The position numbers and the translations under genes were made by a program. 64,000 nucleotides of DNA from positions 51,200,329 to 51,264,328 of the forward strand of contig NW_023601212.1 of assembly GCF_014898055.3 (NCBI RefSeq), read 5' to 3'. This DNA is from Talpa occidentalis (Eukaryota; Chordata; Mammalia; Eulipotyphla; Talpidae). The stretch's first letter is position 1; each line of letters starts with the position of its first letter. The notes below the pieces were generated by a model that saw only the letters and a program-made list of their open reading frames with translations, made no database searches and was not told the origin of the DNA. Below, in pieces: positions 12,320-24,691 of the stretch.

Positions 12320-13525
12320 TTCAAGCTACTGACTTGATGTCCCTGGATGAGAGCTGACAGTAGATGTGCACTAGTCTCACTTTCCCTTAAAATCCTGGAC
12401 ACAACAGTTAATCTATGAAAGAGGAGCCAAGAATATACTCTGGAGAAAGAAAACCTCTTCAAGTAATGGTGCTGAGAAAATGAACAGCCACATCCAAAAG
12501 AATGAAAGTTGATTATTTTCTTAGACACACACACACACAAAATTAACTCAACATGGATAAAAGTCTTATATGTAAGATCTGAAATCATAAAATACATAGA
12601 AGAAAACATAGGGAAAACACTTCCCGACATCAAGGAAAACACTTCTCCAACATCAAGGGAAACAAAAGGAGATATAAACAATTGGGACTATTTCAAATTA
12701 AAACACTTTTGCACAGCAAAAACAGCTGTCACTAAAACAAAAAGACACCCTCCTAAATGGGAAAAAATAGCCCTGACAAGGGGCTGATATCCAAGTCTAC
12801 AAAGAGCTCATGCAACTTAACCAGGAAACAAATCATCTAATAAATAAATACGCAGAAGAACTAAATAAGTTCTTCTCCAAAGAAGATGTGCACAGGTCTG
12901 GACCTGTGGAAAATAGTATGGGCATTTACATAGGACATTCAAAATACTGAAAATAGATCTATGATATGATGTATTAATTCTACTTCTAGGTATCCACCTG
13001 AAGAATACAAAAGCACTAATTAGAAGAGAAATATGCACTCCTGTGTTCATTGCAGAACTATTACAATAGCCAAGCTACGGAAACAATGAAGTTCCCTAAA
13101 ACAGATGAGTGAATCAGGAAGATGTGGCGTAGAGACACAATGGGATACTGCTCAGCTAGAAGTAAAGATAAACTATTACCATTTGTGACAACATGGATGG
13201 AGCTGGAAGGGATTGTGTTAAGCAAAATAGGCCAGACAGAGAAAGACAAATACTGAATGGTTTCATGGAATATAGAGAAACAAAGCAAAGAGTAAGATAA
13301 AGCCAAAATAAAAATGAACCCTAGAAATCTTTCTGCAGAACTGAGGTTACCAAAGAAGGAGAAGGAGGGGAAGAGCAAGAAGGGAGAGAGCAGAGTGGAG
13401 TATGGTGCAGGACTATGGGTGTTTTAGGTGGTAGGTGTGGTGTAGAAATAACACCTGAAGTGCGAGATCCTATCCCTCTACATCACAACATTGTAGACCA
13501 ATGTTACCTTAATAAAAAAAATTCC
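12320..13525 (+). repeat. L1 3' part (old), forward, internally deleted
   Basis: A second forward L1 copy. 12330-12900 matches the ORF2 C-terminal third, with a 92-codon frame at 12509-12787. Around 12900 it skips directly to the last part of ORF2, so several hundred bases of the element are missing. The 3' UTR ends taccttaataaaaaaaat. Confidence 0.8.
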
Positions 13526-13772
13526 TGGCCACAAAGGGGGATATTTATGTTTTAATGAGTCAGCATTTGCAAGGACTTAGTGTGATAGACGTTCTTTAAA
13601 TACTAGCTTAATCTTGCTTGGAAAAAGTCCTTTAGATGGGTACAATAGTGAGGGTAGAATTTGTTTGAACAGAGAAAGCAGATTTGAGTGTTTTCTCCTT
13701 CATGATTTTGAGAGGCAGGCCAGCAATGCCAATGTAGAAGTGGAAAAGGAGACACCTACTACCTTAAAAACA

Positions 13773-13932
13773 TCATAAACTGATAGGGCAAACAAATAAA
13801 AATCATTAGAAATATAAATTTCAATATTAGTTGTACCTATTCTGTAGCACTTACTCTATGACAGGCCTCTTCTAAATACTTCACATATTAATTAATTGAT
13901 ATGATAGAGGTATAAAGGAATCATCTACTGTT
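13773..13932. repeat. Inverted copy of 15470-15593 plus a direct copy of the adjacent 33 bases
   Basis: 13773-13900 is the reverse complement of 15470-15593; 52 bases are identical, the rest about 85-90%. It is followed at 13900-13932 by a direct-orientation copy of 15589-15621 (core agaggtataaaggaatcatc). The right-hand copy is collinear with a MIR element, so this left copy looks derived. Confidence 0.9.
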
Positions 13933-14079
13933 ATGATTAAATGCCCCGTGTAAATCTTAAAAAAACCCAAACAACTAGGGAACGTTAAGATGCATCTCAT
14001 ATTTACCAGCACTTGCTCCCAGCCTGAAAAGGGACTTCTCCTGTGTTCCCTATCTTGATAAACTGCTATCATTTCCACA

Positions 14080-14750
14080 GTTGTTTGAACAAAATCCTTG
14101 GTTATCTTGGACTCTATTTCATGGCCCACATCCAATCTCTTATCAAATTTCTTTGGCTTGACCTTTAAGATAACTTTAATTTGACCACTGCTCAGTCCTC
14201 TACTCCTACTCCTGTAAGCCTGAGCCACTTTAGTCTCTCTGCTCCTCTTTTCCAGAGCTACCAGAAGGATCCTTTCGGAAGAATGAAAGGCAGATCACAT
14301 TATTTCCAGCTCCCACTTCTCACCTCCTCACTCGCTTCACTATGCATATTGGATGTTTTATTGTTTCTTACAAACTAGATACCTCCCTTTTGAGAGCCAC
14401 TGCTGCTTGCTCTGTCTCCAGATGCTTGTATAACTTATGTCATGGTTTAGTTTGGTTCTTATCTCGAAGTCACCTCTTCGGAGAGATCCTCCCTGACTAC
14501 CCAGTGTAACATAATTACCCACATGACTGTCCTTTTGACTTGCTTTAGTTTTTTTCTGATAGCTCTTAGCATTGCTTTAACATTAGAGATGACACAAATC
14601 CATTTATGTAAGGTCTATCTCTCCCAGTCAGTATAAACTCCATAAGGGCAGAAACTTAATTTTCATGACTGCATTTCCCAGAACTTCATATAGAAGGTCT
14701 CTGGCATGTAAAAGTTATGCAATAAATAGTTATCTAATGAACGGATGAAC
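14080..14750 (+). repeat. LINE-2 3' part, forward
   Basis: L2 order is preserved: tcctctactcctactcct, gaaggcagatcacat, ggagagatcctccctgact, aactccataagggcagaaac, ctctggcatgtaaaagttatg and caataaatagttatctaatgaac at the 3' end. Confidence 0.8.
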
Positions 14751-14913
14751 TTTTGTAAATGTTCCATATGTACTTAAAAAAATCTAATTATTGCATGCTA
14801 AATTCCAAATACATCCATAAACTCCAGCTTGTTGATAATATTGTTCAAATAAGCTTTCTAAAAAATCGTTGAAACTTTCGTGAACCAGTTTGGTCATTTA
14901 TTATTTTCTAAAC

Positions 14914-15187
14914 TTTTTTTTTTAAAGATTTATTTATTTATTTATACATGAACCAGGGTACAGGCCAAATTTCGCGGGAGGGTGAGAGGATTCACCAGAG
15001 CCAGAGCGGGGAACAGAATAGGCAGACTGACGAAATACACTGCTGAGGGGAGCAGTGGGCAAGGCAGGAGATGTCTGCTGTGTCATGTGGGACTCTCGCC
15101 AGCCGGCCAGGCTTGAACCGGCGCTGCAGAGGCTGCGGGCAGCTTCACAGAGCTGCGCTCAACCGCCTGCGCCACCAGGGGAAACCC
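14914..15187 (-). mobile_element. tRNA-derived SINE, intermediate type
   Basis: Reverse copy flanked by tattttctaaac (14902-14913 and 15188-15199). It combines features of both tail types. It lies in the spacer of the 13.8/15.5 kb inverted duplication. Confidence 0.9.
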
Positions 15188-15309
15188 TATTTTCTAAACA
15201 TTTTTAATGTTTGAAATAAGGGAGTATTCTCTTTTTGTAGGGTCTATGATTCTTTAAATATATTTTAGATCAGTTGTTAATTATATTGTATAAACAGGCA
15301 ATATAATGT

Positions 15310-15545
15310 AATAGTAAGGAATATAGGTTCTCGAGAAAACAGCTTGAGTTTCAATCCTGGCTCTACTCAAAATTCATGAACTTGAGTATAATCTCTCTAT
15401 CATCAGTTTCTTCATCTGTAAAATGTGGAGAGTATTTGTACTTTCTCATGGGGTGGTTTTTAGTGTTAAATCAATTAATATGTGAAGTATTTAGAACAGG
15501 CCTGTCATATAGTAAGTACTCCAGAATAGATACTACTACTGTTGA
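15310..15545 (+). repeat. MIR element
   Basis: Well-preserved forward MIR: ataggttctcgagaaaacagc, tttcaatcctggctctactc, cagtttcttcatctgtaaaatg and cctgtcatatagtaagtactcc. The 135-codon ORF across it is not a gene. Its 3' part is the template of the inverted copy at 13773. Confidence 0.85.
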
Positions 15546-15639
15546 AATTTATATTTCTAATGATTTTTATTTGTTTGCCCTATCAGTTTATGACAGAGGT
15601 ATAAAGGAATCATCTTCTGTATTTGATTTTTTTTCTCTG

Positions 15640-16580
15640 TGTACTTCGGTCAGTCTTTCCTCTCTCTGTTGTAAATCTATAATGGTGTGTCCATATAAAA
15701 TTATTATATTTACATGGGGTATTTATCCACTTTTTTGTGATATTGTAGTATCCTTTTTAATCCAGGATTTGTATTTGACCTAAGATATTTTATGAGAAAT
15801 CCACACCCTGTGGATTATGTGGCTTGGCCTGCAGCCAACTCAGGAGGTTGTCCAGGAAGCTTGAAACTGTCTAGGCCAAATAGCATCACAACTGGTCAAA
15901 CCCTGTCTCTCTGGTTTTCCACTGCGTGGTGCTGTTGGCCCTCAGGGCACAGTTTATGTTAAGGCTCAAGCTCATCCTTAGCCACTGGATACCATTGTGA
16001 GGTGCTTGGACCTTCCTGAATGAGTTGGGTAACCCAGAATGAGAAGCCTCATGTTGCCTGTCAACCAGCTGAAATCACAGTTGCTCTAAAACCCACATCT
16101 GGAGTTCAGGAGTAGACTGAGGGCTGAGCAGGCCAGGCAGCCACGGCTGCTGAGAGAGGACAGTGGAAGCTTCATTGTTCTGTGGGGTGGTGGGTTCCTG
16201 GCAGATGGGATGGGAACAAAGGAGCTACTCATGAATGAAGCAAAGGAGAAACAAGTTCTTACTCCTCTGTAGTAGCTTCAGAAAGCACGGACTCATCTAG
16301 AATATCAAATTTCCAGGATAGAAAGACAGTGCTCGCAAATAAAGTTTTGGCAGTGGAAATCAATAAGACATGTTTTTGAGTGAGTCTGGAGGATTCTTTA
16401 TGCCAAGATTTTTACAGAGCATCCATAGTGAAATTCTGGGAGAAGATATCACTGTTAAAAGCTGTATCCCAGTTCAAGTTCCTGCTATTCCTCTTTAAAC
16501 ATGCATTCTACCATCAAACTGACTAAAGGTTTCCTGTGCATAGTTTCCCACCCTTAGGTCCTTGCTACCACCTTTCTTAT
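15640..16580. other. Unassigned non-coding sequence
   Basis: Locally GC-richer than its surroundings (15800-16200). No ORF, repeat or RNA gene is recognised. Confidence 0.3.
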
Positions 16581-16594
16581 AGTGCTAGGGAGAT

Positions 16595-16805
16595 ACGAAG
16601 TCATAATGGACATAGGTTCTTCTGCAGATGGACCTGGATTATAAATCGTCCTCTCCTAATCATGGGACCCGGGCAACTTACTCAATACATTTCCTCTTAA
16701 TTTTACTGCAGTAAAAAAGGAAGGAGGTTGTAATAGTATCTACCTCCATCATTATTGGGAGGATTAAATGAAATAATAAAATACTTAGAAATCACAGGTG
16801 AAGAA
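16595..16805 (+). repeat. MIR element
   Basis: Forward MIR pattern: cttctgcagatggacctgg, cgggcaacttactcaatac, aatagtatctacctccatca and ggattaaatgaaataataaa. Confidence 0.7.
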
Positions 16806-16906
16806 TAAAGGAGAATTACTTGCCTCTTTTCTCTATCAATATTCCAGATGGTCAAGTTAAGCAATTTTACATTTCAATGGTCTAAATAATATTTTACATT
16901 ACATTT

Positions 16907-16910
<4 letters not shown>

Positions 16911-16947
<37 letters not shown>

Positions 16948-16957
16948 TACACATACG
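16911..16957. repeat. (CA)n microsatellite
   Basis: About 30 bases of uninterrupted CA followed by an impure cataca tail. Confidence 0.95.
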
Positions 16958-17049
16958 GAGTCAACAAAGTTTGTTTTCTCTGAGTCCAATATACAGACTG
17001 GATCTGCTCATTTCTTTCAGTTGCCACAACTATCAACTATCACGTTCAT

Positions 17050-17720
17050 CATCTCTCTTCATTTGATCTTAGCTGAAAGGCTGAGAAGCCATCATCACCT
17101 CTCTTCTACACTAGCTTTCTAGCTGGTTTCCATGCTGCCAATCTTAATCTTGGCCTCTATCCTCACAATAGTCATGGTAGTCTTTTAAAAATGAAAATAA
17201 ATTACATCAACTATAAGAAAGCAAACACAAAACAATTTCCTGTGGGTTTTAAGTAAAATCTAAATTCCTTTCGGTTGCTATGAGGCTTGATGTGAACTTG
17301 CCCATGTATATATACTTGTCCCCTCTCTGACCCTTATTATTCCAGCTTTCTTACCAATGCTCTCTGATACTCAGCTCCTTCTCATTTCAGGGTCTTGCAC
17401 CTCCTATTCCCTCTGCCCAGAAAGTTTTCAGGTCTCAGCTCAACTGTGAAAACTTCTTCCTGGGCTGCTTTATCTGTAGTTGTTGTTTCTTGCCCCACAT
17501 TATTCACTATCAGATTACCCTATTTTAATTTATTCTGAAGCAATTGTCTTCATCTAAAATGATTATTATACATGTGAAAATGCATATTCTTGTCTATTGT
17601 TTTCTTTCTCTAGAGTAAAGTATCACCCATCTTGATTACGGATGTGTGTCTGACTCCTTAAATGCTGCCTGGTATATGGGAAAATGTCAGCATATATTTG
17701 CTTAATACGTGCATGCATGA
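17050..17720 (+). repeat. LINE-2 3' part, forward
   Basis: Recognisable L2 succession: tagctggtttccatgctgcc, gtcttttaaaaatgaaaat, ctaaattcctttcggttgct, tcaggtctcagctcaactgtg, then a degenerate terminus near catgcatgaatgaag. Confidence 0.75.
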
Positions 17721-17729
17721 ATGAAGATT

Positions 17730-17945
17730 ATTTCTTCATGAAGCCATTTTAGAGTGCTCCCACTTAGCTAATTCTTTCCATCTTGGAGTCCCCATTACAT
17801 TTTTTACTAGTTCCTTGCACTTCTGGGTTCTTATGGTTCTTATGGGTTATTATCATATATCCGCTACTAGTCTGTAAAGTGCTGGAGGGCAGGATTGGAG
17901 TACAAGCATTCCATAAATATTGGTTGAATTGATGAATCAGTTATG
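17730..17945 (+). repeat. Second LINE-2 3' end, forward
   Basis: A separate short L2 tail: tagtctgtaaagtgctggag, then aaatattggttgaattgatg. It directly follows the previous L2. Confidence 0.6.
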
Positions 17946-18411
17946 AAAAATAAAAGCATCTTTACTTAAATTCCTGAGAGAGGAGGCAGTGCTAAAAATG
18001 GCTATCGCCAGATTTATTGCATTTCTCAACATGCTTTGACCATTTTATCTTCTGGACCATAACCAGGCTTGTTGAAAGATATACCAGTCCTCCAGACCAC
18101 CTCAACATGCCTGTGATCTTTTCTAAGACTACTTAGATTTGTACAATGAATTCATTTTTTATTCACTTATACATAGCATCTTGAACAAACCACTAGTTTA
18201 TCATTTTATTTCTTTTTATTCTTTGAATTTCATAGCTGTCCTGCTTTTGAAACCAGGGGCTATAATTTCCTTACTCGACATTCATGATTTAACCCCTGGC
18301 CTCCCATTGCCTTTATCTTCCTCATCCCTTCCCACTTCTCCTCTTGCACTTAGTCTTTTTCTTCCTCTTCTTTCCTCATCTCTTCCTCCTTTTTTACAAA
18401 TGATTTTTTTT

Positions 18412-18670
18412 TAAGATTTATTTATTTATACAAGAGCTGGGGTACAGGCCAGAGGCACAGGAGGGTGAGAGAACTCACCAGAGACAGAGCAGGGAACAGA
18501 ACAGGCAGGCGGACTGAAATACACTGCTGAGGGGAGCAGCAGGCTAGACAGGAGAGATCTGCTGCGTCATGTGGGGATCTCCCTGGCTGGCTGGGAATTG
18601 AACCTGTGCCACAGAGGCTGTGAACAGCTTCACAGCGTAGTGCTTAAACTGCTGTGCCACCAGGGAGGCC
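18412..18670 (-). mobile_element. tRNA-derived SINE, type II (first of a stacked pair)
   Basis: Reverse copy preceded by acaaatgatttttttt (from 18396) and followed by acaaatggattttttttt (from 18672). The right-hand duplicate then served as the target of the next SINE. Confidence 0.92.
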
Positions 18671-18689
18671 CACAAATGGATTTTTTTTT

Positions 18690-18994
18690 AATAAAGATTT
18701 ATTTATTTATTTGTTTGTTTGTTTATTTATTTATTTATTTATACAAGCACTAGGTACAGTCAGCAGCGTGGGAGGGTGAGAATTCAGAAGAGCCAAAGTG
18801 GGGAGCAGAGCAGGCAGAAGGACCGAAGTACACTGCTGAGGGGAGCAGCGGGCGGCAGGAGAGGTCTGTGCGCCATATGGGACCCTCCTCCGGTGGCTGG
18901 GGAGCAGCCGGGGATTGAACCGGAGCTTCAGAGGCTGCGGGTAGCTTCGCAGCCCAGCACTCAACCGCTGCGCCACCGGGGAGGGGGAGGCCCC
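18690..18994 (-). mobile_element. tRNA-derived SINE, type I (second of a stacked pair)
   Basis: Reverse copy with an expanded (TTTA/TTTG)n tail at 18700-18742. It is followed by ataaatggaatttt (18995), a third copy of the same target word. Confidence 0.92.
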
Positions 18995-19059
18995 ATAAAT
19001 GGAATTTTGATAGTAATCAGAGAGCCCAAATTTGCATGGCATTTTCATACAGTTTTGTT

Positions 19060-19235
19060 TTTATCCTTATAGCAAATGTGTCAAGTAGCTGTGATTTCTA
19101 CCATTTTGTAGATGAAAATGAGAGAGGCAAAGAGCTCACTCAAGACTTCCACAGGTGGTGAGGTAGAGTTAGACCTAGGGAGTCCTGCTTCCCCACTCAT
19201 AACTCCAGAATAATATCACACTATTCCTTGGAAAG
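19060..19235 (-). repeat. MIR element, reverse
   Basis: Complementary MIR order: taccattttgtagatgaaaatg, gagagaggcaaagagctcac, tggtgaggtagagttagacc and tcctgcttccccactc. Confidence 0.75.
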
Positions 19236-19769
19236 GTATTTAATAGATGAAACAGAACAAAAACATTACTGAAGGCTGTAGTTGAAGATTTATTAACAGA
19301 AATTACATTTATTCTTGAAAGGTGGTAGCTGTATTGGACAAAAAATTGTAGTCATGTGAATATAATTTTACTAAAATCTGGTTTTTTTTGTACTATGATT
19401 ATAAACACTTGTCCTTCCCCTTATTTTCTTCTTGCTGTGAACATACTTAACTGCTTTAAATGTAGCAGTCATGTGAGTACACTGTATAGATGAGGAGAAA
19501 AATGGAGGGATCTATACCTGTTGAACTTTGCTTCTCTCCTTGTCTTTCCTGGGAATGTTCCTGCAATATTAAGAGTAGGGAATTATTATGAATTAGTTTT
19601 TCTACTCTATCCTGATCTAAAAATGCAGAGTCATAAGGACAGAAAATCCATTTGAATATATTCTGCATATATGGGAGAGATTTATTAAAAATAATATGTT
19701 TCAAAAAAGGTGATTTCACCCTCTATTCTTCAAGGTCATATTGGTGCCTTTTTTTTCTTGGAAAGTTCT

Positions 19770-19925
19770 GTTTTTATTACAAATGCTTAAATGTTATTTT
19801 ACCCTATATTTAAACTAGCTTGTGAACTGTTAAAGGTCTGAAGTATGATTTATTCATCTCTATCTTTTATCTTAATTCATGGTAATATAGTAGGAATTTA
19901 AAAATGTTTTTGAATGATCAGATGA
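19770..19925 (+). repeat. LINE-2 3' terminus
   Basis: The segment aactagcttgtgaactgtta then atagtaggaatttaaaaatg then ttttgaatgatcagatgaa follows the L2 3' end with substitutions. Confidence 0.5.
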
Positions 19926-19929
19926 AATA

Positions 19930-21410
19930 ATATTGTTTTAGTATTTCTGATATGGATGTGTATATACCCAACCATGGTTTCTTTAGTTTGACACACTTTC
20001 TATTACATATCATGGACAGTGGGATGGAGTTATGAATGTGGGATAATTTTGAACATTACAAGTTATAAAACATAGAAGGGTAAAATGATACTGAATTTAT
20101 TGAGTCATTTCATTATTAACAATACCCTTTGACATTGTACCATAATGACAAAGTGACAAATAATAGAACTACCTAATTCGTGAGCAAAGCTATATTTTGG
20201 GTATCAATGTCCTCACTTGTCGATGGATGGGGGACAGACTATAGACTAGCTGTGAGGAAATGCTTGTCTAGGTGAAGTAACAGCAGGGTATTTCAATATA
20301 GAGGGTGCAAAGTGATAGAAATAGTCCAGGAAACAAGCCAAGTCCAAATACCCAGCAAATCTAAGAACTGAGAAGTTTAGTCTGGGAGTCACGTCATCAA
20401 GTTAGAGAATTCCAACAGCAGACTCAAGACCAAAAACCTCAACATAGCAGTTTCCTATATAATTAGTAGCCAAAAAAAAAAAAAAAAAAAAAAAGGAAAA
20501 GAAAAAGAATTCAATCTTGTGTTTTAGGATGAAGGGCAGAAAAATGTCTTTAAAATAGACTTACAGAGGATAACTTCCCAGCCTGTTAAAACAGGCCTGC
20601 TGAAGGCATTCCAACCTCACCAGTTGTAGGGGACCCTAAGGATTTCTATGTAGAATTCTTCATGTGATTTGCACTCTCAGGAAAGAAAAAGGGTAAGAGT
20701 ATTGGAGAACAATGATCTCCTCTGTTTCTAGAAAACCTAAACTCTACCCTGTATTTCAATTCTGTCTAGAAAGGAATAACTGACATTATTATTATTTTTT
20801 AGAAGGGATTTCCTTGAGAAGTTTCAGATGTCTCTGCCCCCCCCTTTTAAAAAAAAAAAAGTACAATCATTTGTTTTAATGAACTTCTAGTTTCAGCAGG
20901 AACATATTTGCAGATGTTATTTAGGATTTACACTTAAAGATGTCCTCATGTGCATTTGAGGGCTGGTCATATGGATACTTGTCACTCAGATTTTGCTTGG
21001 ATACTAATGAAATTAAAGTAAATGAGGTCCATGCTTGAGCTTTTTAGGTTAGTTGTGAAACTTTAACTTCCATAGGCATGGAAATAAATCAGAGGAGTAG
21101 AGAAGCTGGAAGTTTCTGTTCTATCAGCCTATCAATAGGCTACTCAGAGGAGAAGGAAATTTTAGCTGTTTCAATGATAAAGTCAGGCAGAGAGGCTAAC
21201 TAACAATATAGGCACAGGGAATTCAGTAGCATTGTCCATAAGTGTAAGATATGTGATTAAATAAATCTATTTAACACTGTCTCTGACAATACGTGTAAAC
21301 AAACAATATCCTAAAAGGAAAAACACCCCAGGCACCTGAATTGAAAGCTCTCAGTGAAGAGATATAGATGTTGGTTAGAAAACCAAGCTATTTTAATGAC
21401 AAGGATGTTG
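19930..21410. other. Unassigned; A run at 20474-20493
   Basis: Apart from the poly-A tract and an A/C-rich homopolymer pair near 20840-20862, I see no family-specific signal and no credible ORF. Confidence 0.35.
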
Positions 21411-21415
21411 ATGCA

Positions 21416-22487
21416 ATTTTTTTATTTTTAAATTTTTCTGTTTTTGGTAAACATCTAATAGCTTTGCCCATCCCCCAATCCATTATACCCATTTGACTCT
21501 TTCTTTGTTCCTCCTCCCTCTTAAGTTCAGAAACCTATGTTTACTAGCATCTGCCAGTTTTTCAAAGTATTTTGCTTTACTGAATCATCCAGTATGTAAA
21601 TATTCAATATTTGTCTTTGTCATTTTGACTTGCTGCACTGCACCTCAAACTCCTTACATTTTGTGGTAAATGGCTGCATTTTTTTATGGCTGAATCATAT
21701 TCCATTGTGTAAATATACCACATCTTCTTAATCCAGTCCTCCTATCAGTGGAGATTTAGGTTGTTTCCCTATCCTGGATATTGTAAATAGTGCTGCAGTT
21801 AACTTTGTAGAATATATAAATTTTGTGTTTGATGGTTTCAGATTCTTTGCATAGAAGCCCAAGAGTGGGGTCCTCAGTCATATGGTATTTACATTTTTAG
21901 TTTTTTCAGGTAAATCCAGATCACTTTTCAAAATGGTTGCACCAGCTTATATTCCTACCAAATAGGATTCCTCTTTGTCAGCATCCTCTCCAGTACTTAT
22001 TGTTGGGAATTTTTTTAAAATATCTATAATGCTCATGGATATGAGATGGCAATGTCATTTTAGTTTTGACCTGTATCTTCCTTATTGAAATGTGATGATG
22101 AACAGTTTTTCATATGTCTCTTGGCCTTCTTGATATCCTCTTTGGTGAATTGTCTTTTCCACTCTGCTGCCCGTTTATTAATTAGGCTATTCACATTTTT
22201 ATTGTTAGATTATTTGAATTTATTTGTGTGTGTGTCTTGGATATTAATCCCTTGTTGGTTGTATAATGTGTAAATATATTGTCCCATTTAGTAGAATGTC
22301 TTTTTAATCTACTTATATGGTTTTTCCTTGCAATACCTTTTTAACTTGAGGTAATTCAATCTCTTGATTTTTGCTTTTATTTCCCTTGCAGTGGTGGCCA
22401 AGTCTTCAAAACATCTTAATCACTGATATCATGAAATGTATAGCCACTGCTTTCTTCTATATATCTTATTTTTCTAGGTTCTGTATT
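21416..22487 (-). repeat. L1 3' half (old), reverse, left part
   Basis: Complement of the L1 3' UTR and ORF2 C-terminus. Plus-strand signs are catattccattgtgtaaatat (21699), cctatcctggatattgtaaa (21770) and atcctctccagtacttatt (21984), continuing into the ORF2 interior. It was split by the SINE at 22488 and resumes at 22755. Confidence 0.85.
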
Positions 22488-22754
22488 TTTTTAAAGATTT
22501 ATTTATTTATGCATACAAGAGCTGGGGTACAGGCCAGAGTTGTGGGGGGTGAGAGGATTCATCAGAGACAGAGTGGGGAACAGAACAGGCAGACTGACCA
22601 AAATACACTGCTGAGGGGAGCAGCAGTTGACTCAGGAAAGGTCTGCTGCCCTATGTGGCTTAGCTCCCTAGGCAGGTATCAAATTCATGCTGAAGTGGCT
22701 GGTGATAGCTTGATAGTGCTTAGACTTTAACCCCTGCACCACTAGGGAGGCTCA
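22488..22754 (-). mobile_element. tRNA-derived SINE, type II
   Basis: Reverse copy inside the old L1. The flanks ggttctgtattttt and gggttgatgttttt look like a degraded target duplication. Confidence 0.88.
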
Positions 22755-23140
22755 GGGTTGATGTTTTTATAGGGGTTGTGTTAGATTTATATCACTTTTG
22801 GTAGAATAGTAATTTTTAATACATTGATTCTCCCCATTTATGAAGATGGAATTTCTGTCTCCTTATGTCATGATAAGTCCTTTAATAAATTCTTAGAATT
22901 TTCACTGTATAATTTCTTTACCACCTTGGTTAGTTTAATTCTGAGGTATTTGATTATTTTTGACATGATTGTAGATAGAATTATTATCTTAATTTCTTTT
23001 CTCATTCACTCTTTGTATATAAAAATGCAAGGGATTTTGTATGTTGATTTTGTAACTTGCCAGTCTATTGTATTTATTTGTTGTTTATAAATGCTTTTTG
23101 GTGGGAAACTTTTTACACTTTGATAGCAATTTTTGTTCTT
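22755..23140 (-). repeat. L1 (old), reverse, right part
   Basis: Continuation of the same element past the SINE: tttaatacattgattctccc, tttaattctgaggtatttga and ttgtaacttgccagtctatt are complementary to mid-ORF2. The end is unclear. Confidence 0.75.
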
Positions 23141-23810
23141 TCCTCTAATATTACCTCTTTCTTATCTTCCTCAAATCATAGAAGTTTCTTCCATGGTTAA
23201 CTTATTTATATCTTTATTTATATTCACAGCTATCATAGCTGAAATGTTAAGGAATAGAGTTAGGGGTATGAGAAGAACATAAGAAATCTGCCCTCCTTGG
23301 ATTTGGAATGTCTAAGCTCCCAAACCAGGGGCACTGGTAAATTGATCATGTCTGGGAAGATTGCATTTTTTTGCAGCAAAATGTGAGGGAGAACTGATAT
23401 CAGATATGGTATCAGACACCCAAGAACAAGCAGTGGGGCAGCTGGAGACAGACTGACAAACAGACTGCGATGAACTTAGACCTGAGGGAAAATTCCAGGG
23501 GTGAAGTGTGGGGTCAATAGCTGGCAGGGATTATGGAGAAACAAAGGGAGATTCCAAAAATGAGAGGTTTTGGTTGCTGATCAAATTTACTTGCATGGGG
23601 AGCAGAATAATCAAAGTGAAGGCAGAGACACAAGATGAGATTTTCTCTAAAATGATATTCTTTATGGGTGCTCCCTACCTTTGTGAAGACATAACTCTTT
23701 ATAGTAATTAAATTTTTGAATATAAGAAAATGGTAGGTTTTCCAGGAACTTCACAGTACTTCATCTTTGATGCTTAGTGAAAATAAAGAGCTACATCATG
23801 TTCCAATACA
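23141..23810. other. Unassigned non-coding sequence
   Basis: No repeat family or coding signature is recognised. Confidence 0.3.
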
Positions 23811-23811
23811 G

Positions 23812-23841
<30 letters not shown>
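23812..23841. repeat. (TA)n microsatellite
   Basis: About 15 TA units abutting the A-rich tail side of the next SINE. Confidence 0.95.
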
Positions 23842-23844
<3 letters not shown>

Positions 23845-24106
23845 AAGATTTATATTTATACATATAAGAGCTGGGGTGTAGGCCAGAGGTGCAGGGGGAG
23901 GGGGTGAGAGGATTCACCAGAGATAGAGTGGGGAGTAGAATGGGCAGACTGACTGAAATATACTGCTGAGGGGAGCAGTGAGTGAGACAGGAGAGGTCTG
24001 CTGCACCATGTGGGTCATCTCCTTGGCCGGGGATCGAACTAGCACTGCATTGGCTGCAGGTAGCCTCATAGTCTGAGACTTAACCCCTTGCACCACAAGG
24101 GAGACC
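23842..24106 (-). mobile_element. tRNA-derived SINE, type II
   Basis: Reverse copy with a diverged tail (gaagatttatatttatacat). The flanks tacagttat / tacagctgt suggest a degraded target duplication. Confidence 0.85.
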
Positions 24107-24139
24107 CCTACAGCTGTTCTATATTGCAAAAGATCCCTT

Positions 24140-24280
24140 ATAGTTTTTTAAAAAATAGTCTTTCAAGTGCTAATGTATACTATGTCTTTAACTCTTACAG
24201 TTATGACATGTATTCCCACTTCACAGAAGAGAAAGGTAATTCATCTAAAGTCACTTAGACCATGTTTCCTCTATTGGGCA
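24140..24280 (-). repeat. MIR fragment, reverse
   Basis: Complement of the MIR core: attcccacttcacagaagag and gtaattcatctaaagtcactt. Confidence 0.5.
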
Positions 24281-24691
24281 TTTACTCTGATGTTCTGAGT
24301 TTTTTGTGCTGGCATATTTGTAATAATTATTTTACAATTAAAAATTCAAATAATATAAGACAATGTTACATAATTGAGGAATACCTGCTTAAGTACAAGT
24401 AATTTATTCAGGTCAAAAAGAGAAGAATGTATTCTAGGGCCCAGGCGCTAGATATTAACTCTGGGTTGAGGTCCATGAGAATAAAGGTTCTTATCCTTCA
24501 GGAGGAGAAAGCCAGTTTCCTTAGTGGGGAGCAAAAATATACAATCAAGCATAGTTCAAAATAGTTAATAAAATAAACTTCTTGAGCCAGCTGTGTCACT
24601 CCCAAAAAATGAATACAGAAAGGATAAGTATATATCTACATACTATGTTAATGGACATTTTGAGATGACAAACCTACATTATTTTTTACTT

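Noticed and set aside
15376..15783. 135-codon forward ORF
   Set aside because: It runs through a MIR element and its flank; translation is Ser/Tyr/Phe-rich and family-free.
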